A program made the position numbers and the translations under genes. Below are positions 1-8,529 of a stretch of 64,000 nt of DNA, in pieces. Location: positions 24,797-88,796 of the forward strand of contig JAFZKB010000003.1 in NCBI GenBank assembly GCA_017551865.1. Direction: 5' to 3'. Origin of the DNA: Clostridiales bacterium (GTDB lineage Bacteria > Bacillota > Clostridia > Saccharofermentanales > Saccharofermentanaceae). Below the pieces are notes generated by a model. It made no database searches, was not told the origin of the DNA, and saw only the letters and a list, made by a program, of their open reading frames with translations. Each line of letters opens with the position of its first letter. The stretch's first letter is position 1.

Positions 1-126
1 CTCCTCGACAAGCTCCCGCTTGACCCGGATATTACGGCGCTCGTTGACGAGGGTCATATCGAAAAGGTCCCGTCTGATATTCTTTCCGGCGCAGTGGAAT
101 TCGTCGAGAAGATGCTCGAAGGCTGA
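1..126 (+). CDS. C-terminal end of an Mrp/NBP35-like P-loop ATPase (partial)
   Basis: The window opens inside an open reading frame that ends at the TGA at 124-126; only the last 41 residues are present. The tail reads LDKLPLDPDITALVDEGHIE and then a helical end, which resembles the C-terminal segment of Mrp/NBP35-type MinD-superfamily ATPases (the stretch in which a 'PLDP..A.L.D.G.IE' motif follows the last strand). Those proteins carry or insert iron-sulfur clusters. The Walker A region lies outside the window, so this rests on a short motif only. A MinD/CooC-type ATPase would look similar. Confidence 0.45.
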   Translation, partial: LLDKLPLDPDITALVDEGHIEKVPSDILSGAVEFVEKMLEG

Positions 127-134
127 GGTCTCCT

Positions 135-677
135 ATGAGACAGCCTTCTTTTAAGAAGCTGATAACATCCCTGGCATGCCTGGTGCTGATACTGGGCATG
201 CCGGGCTTTTTTTGTTCCTGCGGCCGGAAAAAGACCGGAAATGCCGATCTCGGAGATTATCACAAGTATCTCGGGGATTACTACTATGACTGCTCCATCA
301 GCGCGATGGTCTTCGAAGTCCCGGAGGGCGAGGAGGAACCCGGTATCTTATACCGGCAGGTCACGGATCTGGAGAAACTGACGCAGGTCTGCCCGATCCC
401 GGTATGCTTTTTCTTCTATTCGGGCATGCAGGCTGACAGATACGGCCTTTTCGCCTGCATAGAGGAAGTCGCCGAAGTCTATCACGATAAGGTCCTGATC
501 GTGGCGATCGATGCGCTTGCGGAAAAAGAACTGTCGTCGTCCTATAACGTGGATGCCCTTCCGGAGGCGATCATCATCAAAGAGAACCGGCAGAAGGCGC
601 GCTTTAACGGAAAAGACCGCGAGAACTGGACCGCGCAGGATCTGGCGCAGTGGATCGTGACAGAAGCCCGGAAGTGA
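135..677 (+). CDS. Thioredoxin-like exported protein lacking the redox cysteines
   Basis: This 180-residue protein starts 8 bases after the preceding stop, with GAGG six bases upstream of the ATG, so it is probably co-transcribed with the ATPase. Residues 1-30 form a signal peptide (KK, then a hydrophobic run) ending at FFCSCG, which could be a weak lipobox. Residues about 85-175 follow the thioredoxin pattern: a PVCFFFYS strand where thioredoxins have the active-site strand, a helix (IEEVAEVY), a KVLIVAIDA strand, and a YNVDALPEAIII segment matching the cis-proline region. The CxxC active site is replaced by SGMQAD, so ordinary disulfide exchange is unlikely. What is seen is the fold pattern. 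Membrane attachment and a binding or scaffold role are inference. Confidence 0.6.
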   Translation: MRQPSFKKLITSLACLVLILGMPGFFCSCGRKKTGNADLGDYHKYLGDYYYDCSISAMVFEVPEGEEEPGILYRQVTDLEKLTQVCPIPVCFFFYSGMQADRYGLFACIEEVAEVYHDKVLIVAIDALAEKELSSSYNVDALPEAIIIKENRQKARFNGKDRENWTAQDLAQWIVTEARK

Positions 678-691
678 GAGAAGGTTTCTCA

Positions 692-700
692 TGATATAAT
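692..700 (+). promoter_or_regulatory. Extended -10 promoter upstream of ispF
   Basis: TGATATAAT is an extended -10 box (TGn plus a perfect TATAAT) 13 bases before the ispF start at 714. No good -35 box is visible. The same extended form recurs upstream of several other genes in the window. Confidence 0.5.
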
Positions 701-713
701 AGGGAAGAATCTG

Positions 714-1259
714 ATGGAAAAGGCGGAACAGATTATGCAGTACGAATACGCAAACGGAATAGGTCAGGACAGCCATCGTTTCATGCAGCCCTGTGAGGCG
801 CAGCTCAAGAGTGCCGATAAGTGGCCGAAGAAGCTGATCCTGGGCGGCGTGGAATTTGAAGGAGAGACTCCTCTGGTCGCCAACAGCGACGGCGATGCTG
901 TCTTGCATGCACTGACCAATGCGATCTCCGGCGTGACGGGGATCAATATCCTGGGCGCGATCGCCGACCAGATGTGTAAGGAAGGCATCACAGACAGCTC
1001 GAAATATCTGGAAAAGGCCATTTCCTTCTCCCGTGACCAGAACTGGGAACTGACGCATATTTCCATCAGCATTGAAGCCAAGCGCCCGAAGTTCATGAAT
1101 AAGATCGGCCCCATGAAGGTCCGCATCGGCGAACTTACAGGGATCGACCCGGGAAGGGTCGGCATCACCGCGACATCCGGCGAAAACCTCACGCGCTTCG
1201 GCGAAGGGGAAGGCATCATGGTCTTTTGCAGTGTGACCATGCGCCGCCCGGAAGAATGA
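714..1259 (+). CDS. ispF: 2-C-methyl-D-erythritol 2,4-cyclodiphosphate synthase
   Basis: IspF converts 4-diphosphocytidyl-methylerythritol 2-phosphate to the cyclodiphosphate in the non-mevalonate isoprenoid pathway. The metal-binding GIGQDSHRF motif (D and H ligands) lies near residue 20, LILGGVEF follows, and NSDGDAVLHALT supplies the third His ligand. The C-terminal TATSGENLTRFGEGEGI matches the family's 'T.E.LGF.GRGEGI' end, in a diverged form. At 181 residues it is longer than the usual 155-160, because of an N-terminal extension and an insertion (MQPCEAQLKSADKWPK) before the GG motif. An internal ATG at 735 is an alternative start, but 714 has AGGGAAG upstream. It converges on ispD, which supplies the preceding pathway steps. 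Confidence 0.88.
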   Translation: MEKAEQIMQYEYANGIGQDSHRFMQPCEAQLKSADKWPKKLILGGVEFEGETPLVANSDGDAVLHALTNAISGVTGINILGAIADQMCKEGITDSSKYLEKAISFSRDQNWELTHISISIEAKRPKFMNKIGPMKVRIGELTGIDPGRVGITATSGENLTRFGEGEGIMVFCSVTMRRPEE

Positions 1260-1295
1260 TTCTTTTTAAAAAGAACCGGAAAAATTAAAACCGGA

Positions 1296-2084
1296 TCAGA
1301 TCTCCCTTTGCTCCTTCAGCAGGAACTCCGCAAGAGAAGCATCTTCCGGGGTCGTGATCTTGATATTTCCATAAGAACATGGGATCAACCGGACAGGAAT
1401 GCCCAGGGCTTCGGCCAGTGCGGTATCGTCCGTAGCCGTGATCCCTTTTTCTTTTGCCTTTGTATTTACTTCCCGGAGCACACCATACTTAAAGACCTGC
1501 GGGGTCTGCACTTCGTAAAGAAGGGATCTGTCGAGCGTCCGGTCCACAAGTCTCGGAGAAACGTCCGAAGAAGGCGTCTCTTCCACGGCGCACTTGATCG
1601 TGTTCTTGCAGGGCGTGGCGGCGACAGAGACATCGTACATCGATCCTGCCGTAAAGCACGCCGTGATGGTCTTTCTGTCCACCATGCATCTGGCGCCGTC
1701 GTGGATGAAGACGATGTCTTTGGCATCCGGAACGCGGGATAAGGAAGAAAGCGCTTCGATCCCGCAGGAAACGGAATCCTGACGGGTCGCGCCGCCTTTG
1801 ACGATCTTTTCCACAAAAGAGATCTTATACTCCGAAACGAGCTCCGAGACAAGCGGGATATTCTCTTCGGAAGTGACGATCACGCCGTGGATCGGGACGG
1901 TGCTTTTCTCGGAAAATTCGGCAAAAGCCAGAAGTGTCCTGGCCAGGACCGGGATCCCGTCGATCTTAAAAAACTGCTTGCTGTAGTCAAGCCCCATGCG
2001 CGAACCGGTGCCGGCCGCAGGAACGATCAGATAAAGGTCGCGTTTCATAGGGTTAACGGGAATGGACTTGATATCGATCTGCAT
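1296..2084 (-). CDS. ispD: 2-C-methyl-D-erythritol 4-phosphate cytidylyltransferase
   Basis: IspD activates methylerythritol phosphate with CTP, the third step of the non-mevalonate pathway. The nucleotide-binding signature PAAGTGSRMG is followed by KQFFKIDGIPVLARTL. Also visible are GGATRQDSVSCGIEAL, the FIHDGARCMV catalytic segment, TPCKNTIK and YEVQTPQVFKY. Length (262) is near the family norm with an N-terminal extension of about 12 residues; the start at 2084 has AAGGAGG eight bases upstream. It lies 11 bases downstream of radA on the same strand, so radA-ispD is very likely one transcript. The radA/ispD/ispF neighbourhood is common in Firmicutes, but here ispF is convergent rather than co-linear. 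Confidence 0.93.
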   Translation of the reverse strand: MQIDIKSIPVNPMKRDLYLIVPAAGTGSRMGLDYSKQFFKIDGIPVLARTLLAFAEFSEKSTVPIHGVIVTSEENIPLVSELVSEYKISFVEKIVKGGATRQDSVSCGIEALSSLSRVPDAKDIVFIHDGARCMVDRKTITACFTAGSMYDVSVAATPCKNTIKCAVEETPSSDVSPRLVDRTLDRSLLYEVQTPQVFKYGVLREVNTKAKEKGITATDDTALAEALGIPVRLIPCSYGNIKITTPEDASLAEFLLKEQREI

Positions 2085-2095
2085 ATTTTCCTCCT

Positions 2096-3472
2096 TTATG
2101 AGAAAAGAACATCGATGGCTTCGGAGAGCTTATCCACGTAGATAAACTCCATCTTCAGCGGAAGTCTTTCCGCTGCGGTCTTGCTCGCGCCCGGAAGGAC
2201 ACATGCGGTAAATCCGAGACGGGAAGCATCGGCCAGACGTTTCTCAAGGTCGCTGACCGGACGCAATTCACCGGTAAGACCCACTTCGCCCAGGACCATC
2301 GTGTCTTCGCGGAGAGGCTTTCCAGAGATCGAAGAGAAGACCGCGCAGAGGACCGCAAGGTCACAGGAAGTCTCGTCGATCCGCATGCCGCCGACGACAT
2401 TGATATAGGCATCCATATTGGAGATGCCGACTTTGCATTTGCTCTCTAAAACAGCCAGCAGCATGGAGATGCGGCCCTTGTCGAGGCCCTGCGTCATGCG
2501 CTGGGGATTGGCATAGGAAGAAGGCGCCATCAGTGCCTGGATCTCGAGGAGTACGGCACGCGAGCCCTCCACGACCGAGGTGATCACGGAGCCGGGCGCC
2601 ATGTGCGGACGGCCGGAAAGAAGGAGAGCCGAGGCGTTCTCGACGCCGACCAGTCCCTTCTGCGTCATCTCGAAAAAGGCCATCTCTCCGGTCGATCCGA
2701 AGCGGTTCTTCGTGGCGCGGAGCATGCGAAGGGAAGAAGAGCCGTCACCTTCGAAATAAAGGACGGTATCCACCATATGCTCGATGATGCGGGGACCTGC
2801 GATCGCGCCGTCCTTGGTGACATGACCGACCAGGACGATCGGAACATTCAGGGACTTGGCCAGCCGCAGAAGACCGGCCGTGACTTCACGGGTCTGGGAA
2901 ACAGAACCCGGCGCGGAGGCGATCTCCTCACTGTAGAGTGTCTGGATCGAGTCGATCACACAAAGACCGGGATGGTGTTCGGTGATGAGCTCGGAGATAT
3001 GTTCGAAAGAAGTCTGGGAACAAAGCGAAATGCTCTCCCGGGAGATGCCGAGACGGTCGGCGCGCATCTTGATCTGGGATTTGGATTCCTCACCGGAGAT
3101 ATAGAGAATTTCTCCACTCGTCTTAACGGCGCCGCTGACCTGCATGAGGAGAGTGGATTTACCGATTCCCGGGTCGCCTCCGACGAGTGTCATGGACCCT
3201 TCGACGAAACCGCCGCCCAAGATGCGGTCGAGTTCGGAAATGCCGGAAGAAAAGCGCGGCTCGTTTTCTTTAGCGACTTCGGAGAGCTTGGAGACACCTC
3301 TTTCGGCGATCCAGCCGGCGCGAAGAGCAGGCTTGGCATCCGCTGGAGCGGTCTTGGCTTCGACAACTTCATCGAAGGTGTTATATTCCTGGCACGAGGG
3401 GCATTTGCCCATCCAGCCGGAGGTCTCATAGCCGCAGCTGCGGCAGACAAACTGTGATTTTTTCTTCGCCAT
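2096..3472 (-). CDS. radA: DNA repair protein RadA (Sms)
   Basis: RadA is a RecA-like ATPase and branch-migration helicase that helps process recombination intermediates. The N-terminal four-Cys zinc ribbon (CRSCGY...GKCPSC) is at residues about 9-30. The Walker A motif GGDPGIGKST comes next, then the RadA-specific KNRFG motif (ATKNRFGSTGE), and a Lon-protease-like C-terminal domain without a proteolytic dyad in view (VGGMRIDETSCDLAVL...). I place the start at 3472 (MAKKKSQFVC, 458 residues) because AAGGAGACC precedes it. An upstream in-frame ATG at 3535 would add 21 unlikely residues. It is the first gene of a radA-ispD unit. Confidence 0.95.
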   Translation of the reverse strand: MAKKKSQFVCRSCGYETSGWMGKCPSCQEYNTFDEVVEAKTAPADAKPALRAGWIAERGVSKLSEVAKENEPRFSSGISELDRILGGGFVEGSMTLVGGDPGIGKSTLLMQVSGAVKTSGEILYISGEESKSQIKMRADRLGISRESISLCSQTSFEHISELITEHHPGLCVIDSIQTLYSEEIASAPGSVSQTREVTAGLLRLAKSLNVPIVLVGHVTKDGAIAGPRIIEHMVDTVLYFEGDGSSSLRMLRATKNRFGSTGEMAFFEMTQKGLVGVENASALLLSGRPHMAPGSVITSVVEGSRAVLLEIQALMAPSSYANPQRMTQGLDKGRISMLLAVLESKCKVGISNMDAYINVVGGMRIDETSCDLAVLCAVFSSISGKPLREDTMVLGEVGLTGELRPVSDLEKRLADASRLGFTACVLPGASKTAAERLPLKMEFIYVDKLSEAIDVLFS

Positions 3473-3622
3473 AAGGTCTCCTTGAACGGTGCTTTTCCCG
3501 CGGAAAAAGCGGGCGGGATATCGCACCCGATACACCTAATCATACCACCTCGGTATTCCTTTTTTAAGAGAAATTGAGTAAAATACAAAAGATTGTTTGA
3601 TGTTTGCGAGGAACAAGAGACC

Positions 3623-5443
3623 ATGGACCGCTCCTGGATGGATTTTTATGATGAAGAGATGACCGGCGAAGTCGATCTGCCGGATTTCACACTGTATGAG
3701 ATGCTGCTGCGCACAGCGACGGTTTTTCCGAAGAAGAATGCAGTCACCTTTGAAGGCACGCATATCACTTTTTCGGAACTTCTCTTCGAGGTAGATTCTT
3801 TCGCGGACGCGCTCACAGACTGTAATGTCGGCACGGGTACGGTCGTGACGGTCTGCCTTCCGAATATTCCGCAGGCTGTAGTATCCATATACGCGATCAA
3901 TAAACTCGGCGCCATTGCGAATATGGTCCATCCGAAAACACCTGCCACAGAGCTGAAAAACAGCATGCAGCAGACAGGCAGTGAGTGCCTTTTGATCCTG
4001 GACGCGCTCCTGCCGAAGAGCAGAGAGATGCTCGATGAGATGAATCCGGGTCTGGTCATCGTATGTGAAATCGGTGATTATCTTTCCAAGCCGAAAGCAC
4101 TTGCCTTTCACTTCGCGAAGGGAAGAAAGATCCCGAAATACCCGAAGGACTCCTTCTATATTTCGTATTCGGACCTGATCCTTCACGGAGATCTGCTGAG
4201 AAGCGGCAAGATCACCGGCGAATATGACTGGCCCGGTGCTTTTGAAGAAGAAAAAGAAAAAGCACCGAAGGCGCCGTATGTCCGCCCGATCAGTCCCGAT
4301 GCCCCGGCTGTCTACCTTCACAGTGGCGGTACGACAGGCTCTCCGAAGATCATCATGATCTCTTCAAAGAATATGAACCATCTGGCGGTCTGTGGACCGC
4401 AGATCATCCGGGTTCAGGACCCGTTCTCCGATCCGGAAAATTTTCCGGATCTGACTATGGTGGCGATCCTGCCGCTGTTCCACGGATTCGGCATCTGCAT
4501 GTGCATGCACTGCATGATCGTTAATGCCATCAATATGCTTCTTGTCCCGATCTTTAAGCCGGATGAACTGGCGAAGATCATCCGGAAGGAGAAGCCGCAG
4601 CTCATCGCCGCCGTGCCGACGCTTTACGAGGGCATGATGAAGAGCGAGAAGCTCCGGAAAATGAAACTTGATTTCCTGATCGCCTGCTTTTCCGGCGGCG
4701 ACACGCTCCCGATGGACCTCAAGAAACGCTTCGAGGAGTTCCTCCACGAGAGAGGCTCGAATATCTCTCTTCGTGAAGGTTACGGACTGACCGAGACGGT
4801 GACCGTCTGTTCCGTCAATCCGGAAAAGAACTGCAGAGACGGTTCTGTCGGACTTCCGCTTCCGAAGATCGACATGAAGGTCGTCCGTCCGGGCACGAAT
4901 GAAGAGATCCCCTACGGGGAAAAAGGTGAGATCTGCATCGCAGGTCCGACGGTCATGCTCGGATACCTGAATGATCCGGAGGCGACGGATCTGGCCATCC
5001 ATACCCATGAGGACGGAAGACGCTGGATCCACAGCGGCGACATGGGACACAGAGATGAAGACGGCTATTTCTACTTTGACCAGCGCATCAAGCGCATCAT
5101 CAAGGTGTCCGGCGTCCCTGTTTTCCCGACGCAGATCGAAAAGACCCTGTCGAAGGTCGAAGAGGTGGAAGTGTCCTGTGCGGTCGCGATTCCGCATCCT
5201 TATCGTCTCCACGTGGTCAAAGCATACATTGTGCTGAAGGACCGGACGGCTTCGGAAGAGAAGAAGGAAATGGTCAGACAGAAACTGGAAGAGATCTGCG
5301 AGTCGGATCTGATTCCGTATGCCCGTCCTGTAGAATATGAATTCCGGGAAGACCTCCCGAAAACGAAGATCGGCAAGATCGACTACCGCGCCCTGGAACA
5401 GGAGGCGCAGCCCCCGAAGGAGGAGTCTGTAACGAATGCATAA
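3623..5443 (+). CDS. AMP-forming acyl-CoA synthetase/ligase (ANL family)
   Basis: A 606-residue adenylate-forming enzyme that would activate a carboxylic acid with ATP, usually for transfer to CoA. Motifs in order are the phosphate-binding YLHSGGTTGSPK (A3), GYGLTET (A5), the IHSGDMGHRDEDGYFYF stretch with the conserved Asp (A7), RIKRIIKVSGVPVFPTQIE (A8) and the catalytic-lysine tail PKTKIGKIDYR (A10). No membrane segment or carrier domain is present. The start at 3623 has GAGGAAC upstream; an in-frame ATG at 3593 lacks a ribosome binding site. The stop overlaps the start of the ABC permease by 8 bases, so the enzyme is coupled to the exporter genes. The substrate cannot be read from sequence; a long-chain or aryl acid is equally possible. 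Confidence 0.85.
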   Translation: MDRSWMDFYDEEMTGEVDLPDFTLYEMLLRTATVFPKKNAVTFEGTHITFSELLFEVDSFADALTDCNVGTGTVVTVCLPNIPQAVVSIYAINKLGAIANMVHPKTPATELKNSMQQTGSECLLILDALLPKSREMLDEMNPGLVIVCEIGDYLSKPKALAFHFAKGRKIPKYPKDSFYISYSDLILHGDLLRSGKITGEYDWPGAFEEEKEKAPKAPYVRPISPDAPAVYLHSGGTTGSPKIIMISSKNMNHLAVCGPQIIRVQDPFSDPENFPDLTMVAILPLFHGFGICMCMHCMIVNAINMLLVPIFKPDELAKIIRKEKPQLIAAVPTLYEGMMKSEKLRKMKLDFLIACFSGGDTLPMDLKKRFEEFLHERGSNISLREGYGLTETVTVCSVNPEKNCRDGSVGLPLPKIDMKVVRPGTNEEIPYGEKGEICIAGPTVMLGYLNDPEATDLAIHTHEDGRRWIHSGDMGHRDEDGYFYFDQRIKRIIKVSGVPVFPTQIEKTLSKVEEVEVSCAVAIPHPYRLHVVKAYIVLKDRTASEEKKEMVRQKLEEICESDLIPYARPVEYEFREDLPKTKIGKIDYRALEQEAQPPKEESVTNA

Positions 5444-6563
5444 CCGGCATGTCCTGCATGTGATGGCAAGTGAGTGGAAGAAGACCAGAAAGACTCCGGT
5501 CCAGCTGGTCATGATGCTCCTTGTGCCGGTTTTAAGCGTTCTTTTCCTCTCCTGGGGAATGGATTATATCCTGGGTATCAGCTCACACTATAAGGCTGCG
5601 GTTTTTTTCGCCGACGATAAAGTCGAGCTCGCCGAAGAGGTGCTGGCTGACGAATACCCGTACTTTTCTTTTCGAAATGGAGATAAGGAAGATGCGAAGG
5701 ACCTGATCTACGAGGGCAAGATCGACACCGCCCTGATCGTCGGGGAGGAGGAGATAAGGCTCATCTACGACAGTTCGCTCCTGACTTCCTCTGCCGCTTT
5801 AAAAGACTCGTCCGACATCGCCGCCGACCTTTCGATGCTTCTGGAAGGAAAAGAATACTACGACGGGATGCAGCTTTTCTACCCGCAGGAAGAACTTATA
5901 GATCTGAGCACCCCGATGGATAAACTGCAAAAGCATATCGATCAGCTGGCCGGCGTCGTCGGCATGATCATCTTCCTCATGATGGCCAGTAATGCCATGA
6001 CTATTTCCGCGCGGTCTATCACAGGCGAGAAGGAGCGTCAGACCTTCGACACACTGGTCCTGTGTCCCGCACCGCTTCGGAAGATCCTGCTCGGAAAGAT
6101 GCTGATGATGATGGCCGAGATCTTCCTTTCCGGAGTGATGGGCGTACTTGCGGCCATTGCCGGCATGGCCATCTGGAGCCGGAAGAATTTTGCTACGATC
6201 TGCGAGCAGGCAGGGCAGGACGGCCTTTGGATCCTCGTGCTCCTTCTCCTGCTTCTTGCCGTCACGATGGCCGTCACGGCGATCTTTACCTTCATCGGTT
6301 CGGCCTTTTCCCAGACGAAAAAAGCCTCGCTCTTTTCTTCGGCCGGTATGGTGGTCGTTTCCGTTGCCGCGATGCTTCCGACATTTCTTACGACAGATCT
6401 CGTCAAGTATATCCCCATGGCGAACTGGACGCCCTCGATCCTTGACATCTGCCGCCATGACATACACTTCGTTCCGCTTCTTGTGGCGCTTCTGATTTCC
6501 GCCGCGCTCCTATGCATCAGCATGATCCTGTCCACAGGATTATGGGAAAGGACTTCCGAATGA
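5436..6563 (+). CDS. ABC-2 type transporter permease (first)
   Basis: The 375-residue protein has one N-terminal membrane segment (LVMMLLVPVLSVLFLSWG), a roughly 150-residue external domain and a C-terminal block of five membrane segments beginning at VVGMIIFLMMASNAMTISARSI. This is the ABC-2/NatB topology. The SARSITGEKERQTFDTLVLCPAPLRKILLGKML motif is typical of Na+ or drug/lipid ABC-2 exporters. It begins inside the end of the synthetase gene (GGAGGAG upstream) and ends in an ATGA overlap with the ATPase gene. With the genes at 6560 and 7284 it should form an exporter with two different membrane subunits. Confidence 0.82.
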   Translation: MHNRHVLHVMASEWKKTRKTPVQLVMMLLVPVLSVLFLSWGMDYILGISSHYKAAVFFADDKVELAEEVLADEYPYFSFRNGDKEDAKDLIYEGKIDTALIVGEEEIRLIYDSSLLTSSAALKDSSDIAADLSMLLEGKEYYDGMQLFYPQEELIDLSTPMDKLQKHIDQLAGVVGMIIFLMMASNAMTISARSITGEKERQTFDTLVLCPAPLRKILLGKMLMMMAEIFLSGVMGVLAAIAGMAIWSRKNFATICEQAGQDGLWILVLLLLLLAVTMAVTAIFTFIGSAFSQTKKASLFSSAGMVVVSVAAMLPTFLTTDLVKYIPMANWTPSILDICRHDIHFVPLLVALLISAALLCISMILSTGLWERTSE

Positions 6564-7312
6564 TCACGATCGAACACCTGAAAAAGACATTCAAGAAGAA
6601 TAAGGTCGAGGCCGTAAAAGACGTCTCTCTGGAGATCCATGACGGCCAGATCTTCGCGCTCCTGGGCCCGAACGGCGCAGGCAAAACCACCACGATGAGG
6701 ATGCTCTCGACGCTTCTGGAACCGACGGCCGGCACGATCCACTACGACGGAAAACTCCTCGAACAGAGCGACGTGGACATCAGGCGGCGCATCGCATTTC
6801 TGACCAACGAGATCCGTCTTGACGGGCAGTTTACTCCCGACGAGCTGGCAGATTACTACGGCCATCTTTACGAAATGACGAAGGAGCAGATCGAGAAAAA
6901 CCGAGACAAGCTCTTCGATTATTTCGGCATCAGCGAGTTCCGCGACAGAAGATACGAGACCTTTTCGACCGGCATGAAGCAGAAGACGTCGCTCGCGATC
7001 TGCCTTCTGCATGATCCGGATACCATCATCTTCGACGAGCCGACGAATGGCCTCGATATACTGACCCAGCACCTGATCGAGGAATACCTTCAGAGATTAA
7101 AAGCCGAGGGTAAGTGTATCATCCTTTCGACCCACATCCTGGACCTGGTGGGCCGCCTGGCCGACCGCGTCGGGATCATCGTTGACGGAAGAAGCGTCTT
7201 CTGTGGTACCGTGGAGGAACTCCCTGCGGCGCAGGGCGTAAACACACTGGAAGAAGCATTTATCAAGCTTTATAAGGAGAACCATGAGGAAAAAGCCATC
7301 GTCGGTAAATAA
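6560..7312 (+). CDS. ABC transporter ATP-binding protein (NatA/CcmA-like)
   Basis: A 250-residue ATPase. It shows Walker A GPNGAGKTTT, a signature motif in the variant form FSTGMKQKTS (where LSGGQ is usual), Walker B TIIFDEPTNGLD and switch His in LSTHILD. The short non-canonical signature and 'MRMLSTLLEPTAGTI' are typical of the ABC-2 exporter branch (NatA/DrrA/CcmA). The start at 6560 (MITIEHLKK) overlaps the previous stop as ATGA, with GGAAAGGA upstream; an in-frame ATG at 6512 would overlap the previous gene far more. The substrate is unknown, but coupling to the synthetase suggests a lipid or acylated product (inference). Confidence 0.9.
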   Translation: MITIEHLKKTFKKNKVEAVKDVSLEIHDGQIFALLGPNGAGKTTTMRMLSTLLEPTAGTIHYDGKLLEQSDVDIRRRIAFLTNEIRLDGQFTPDELADYYGHLYEMTKEQIEKNRDKLFDYFGISEFRDRRYETFSTGMKQKTSLAICLLHDPDTIIFDEPTNGLDILTQHLIEEYLQRLKAEGKCIILSTHILDLVGRLADRVGIIVDGRSVFCGTVEELPAAQGVNTLEEAFIKLYKENHEEKAIVGK

Positions 7313-8447
7313 AATACTGCACGGGATGCACCAGATCTTTTCGCATGAGATGCGTAAGATCCTGAAGGAAAAGAGCCTTCTTTTCGGCTTTATCGTCCTT
7401 CCTGTGATCATGCTGCTCATGACGGTCGGTATCTCCATGCTCCAGCCGAAGGAAACGGAGACGGTAGAGGCGTACCGCATGTATTTCTACGGTCTGGAGA
7501 TCGACAGCTACAACATCGGAACAATGGATGATAAAGACATCTGGATCGAGCCGGTGAAGGATGATCCGGAAGAGTTCATGAAATCGAAGAGATTTAACCG
7601 CTGCGATGTCCTCGTAGATTATTCGGATGTCCACAATGTCAAGATCTACTACTACGAGAGTGATGATGTCTCCTCCTACCTGAAGATGAGCGCGGAGTCC
7701 TTCGTGCGCCAGTCTTACGAGGAGATCTATAAGGACATGTTCCCGGATATCACTTTCCGGCCGCTTTCTACGGAAGATATCAAGCAGAAGGACGACACCA
7801 ACCGCATGATCGCTATGCTGCTTCCTTATATGCTTATACTTCCGCTTACTGCCAATATCGCGAACTTCGCGGGCGATACGATCGCGGGGGATAAGGCCAG
7901 GGGTACCTTCTATCAGGTCATGCTCTCGCCGGTCCCGCCGATCAGTCTTATTATGGGCAAGATCCTGTCGGTCAGCCTTATAAGCCTGATCAGCAGTGGT
8001 GTCTATATCGGCTGTGATGTCCTGGGAAGCCGGATATGTGAAAGCCTCGGCATCAAGGACGCCTTCGGCTTTGCCGGCGTTCATGTCAGTACGCCGCAGA
8101 TCCTGCTGATCCTGCTTTATGCGGTGCTCCTCTGCTATCTGTTCGCCAACCTCGGCGTACTGATCTCGCTGTTCTGCAAAGACGTCAACCAGGCCCAGAC
8201 CGCGCAGATCCCGGTCACGCTGCTTTGCACCCTGGCCTCCATGATGTCCATGTTCCGACTCGGTATCTCCCCGAAGTCCCACTATCTGATTCCGGTGTAC
8301 AATATCTGCCTCATTTTCCAGGACCTTTTAAATGCCCGTGCGAAGATGGGAAATATGCTCATGGTCGCCCTTTCACTTTTTGTCCTGGCAGTTTCGGTCC
8401 TGGTGGTCACACTTCTTTCGTATAAGAGCGAAAAGGTCAGAATATAA
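7284..8447 (+). CDS. ABC-2 type transporter permease (second)
   Basis: The 387-residue protein has the same layout as the permease at 5436: an N-terminal membrane segment (LLFGFIVLPVIMLLMTVGISML), an external domain of about 150 residues, and five C-terminal segments starting at MLLPYMLILPLTANIANFAGDTIAGDKARGTFYQVMLSP. The KARGTFYQVMLSPVPPISLIMGKIL motif parallels the corresponding loop of the first permease. It overlaps the ATPase gene by 29 bases and has AAGGAG placed correctly before the ATG, a sign of translational coupling. It is the last gene of the synthetase-exporter unit. Confidence 0.82.
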   Translation: MRKKPSSVNKILHGMHQIFSHEMRKILKEKSLLFGFIVLPVIMLLMTVGISMLQPKETETVEAYRMYFYGLEIDSYNIGTMDDKDIWIEPVKDDPEEFMKSKRFNRCDVLVDYSDVHNVKIYYYESDDVSSYLKMSAESFVRQSYEEIYKDMFPDITFRPLSTEDIKQKDDTNRMIAMLLPYMLILPLTANIANFAGDTIAGDKARGTFYQVMLSPVPPISLIMGKILSVSLISLISSGVYIGCDVLGSRICESLGIKDAFGFAGVHVSTPQILLILLYAVLLCYLFANLGVLISLFCKDVNQAQTAQIPVTLLCTLASMMSMFRLGISPKSHYLIPVYNICLIFQDLLNARAKMGNMLMVALSLFVLAVSVLVVTLLSYKSEKVRI

Positions 8448-8529
8448 GCGTTTTGTCATTTTGCTCGGGTCGCCTTTTATTTGCCCTCTGTTTATGTTTA
8501 AATATCCTTGAGAAGGAGATGAAAGTGCT

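Noticed and set aside
1260..1280. Bidirectional terminator between ispF and ispD
   Set aside because: TTCTTTTTAAAAAGAA is a perfect palindrome, but it is AT-only and too weak to call a terminator with confidence.
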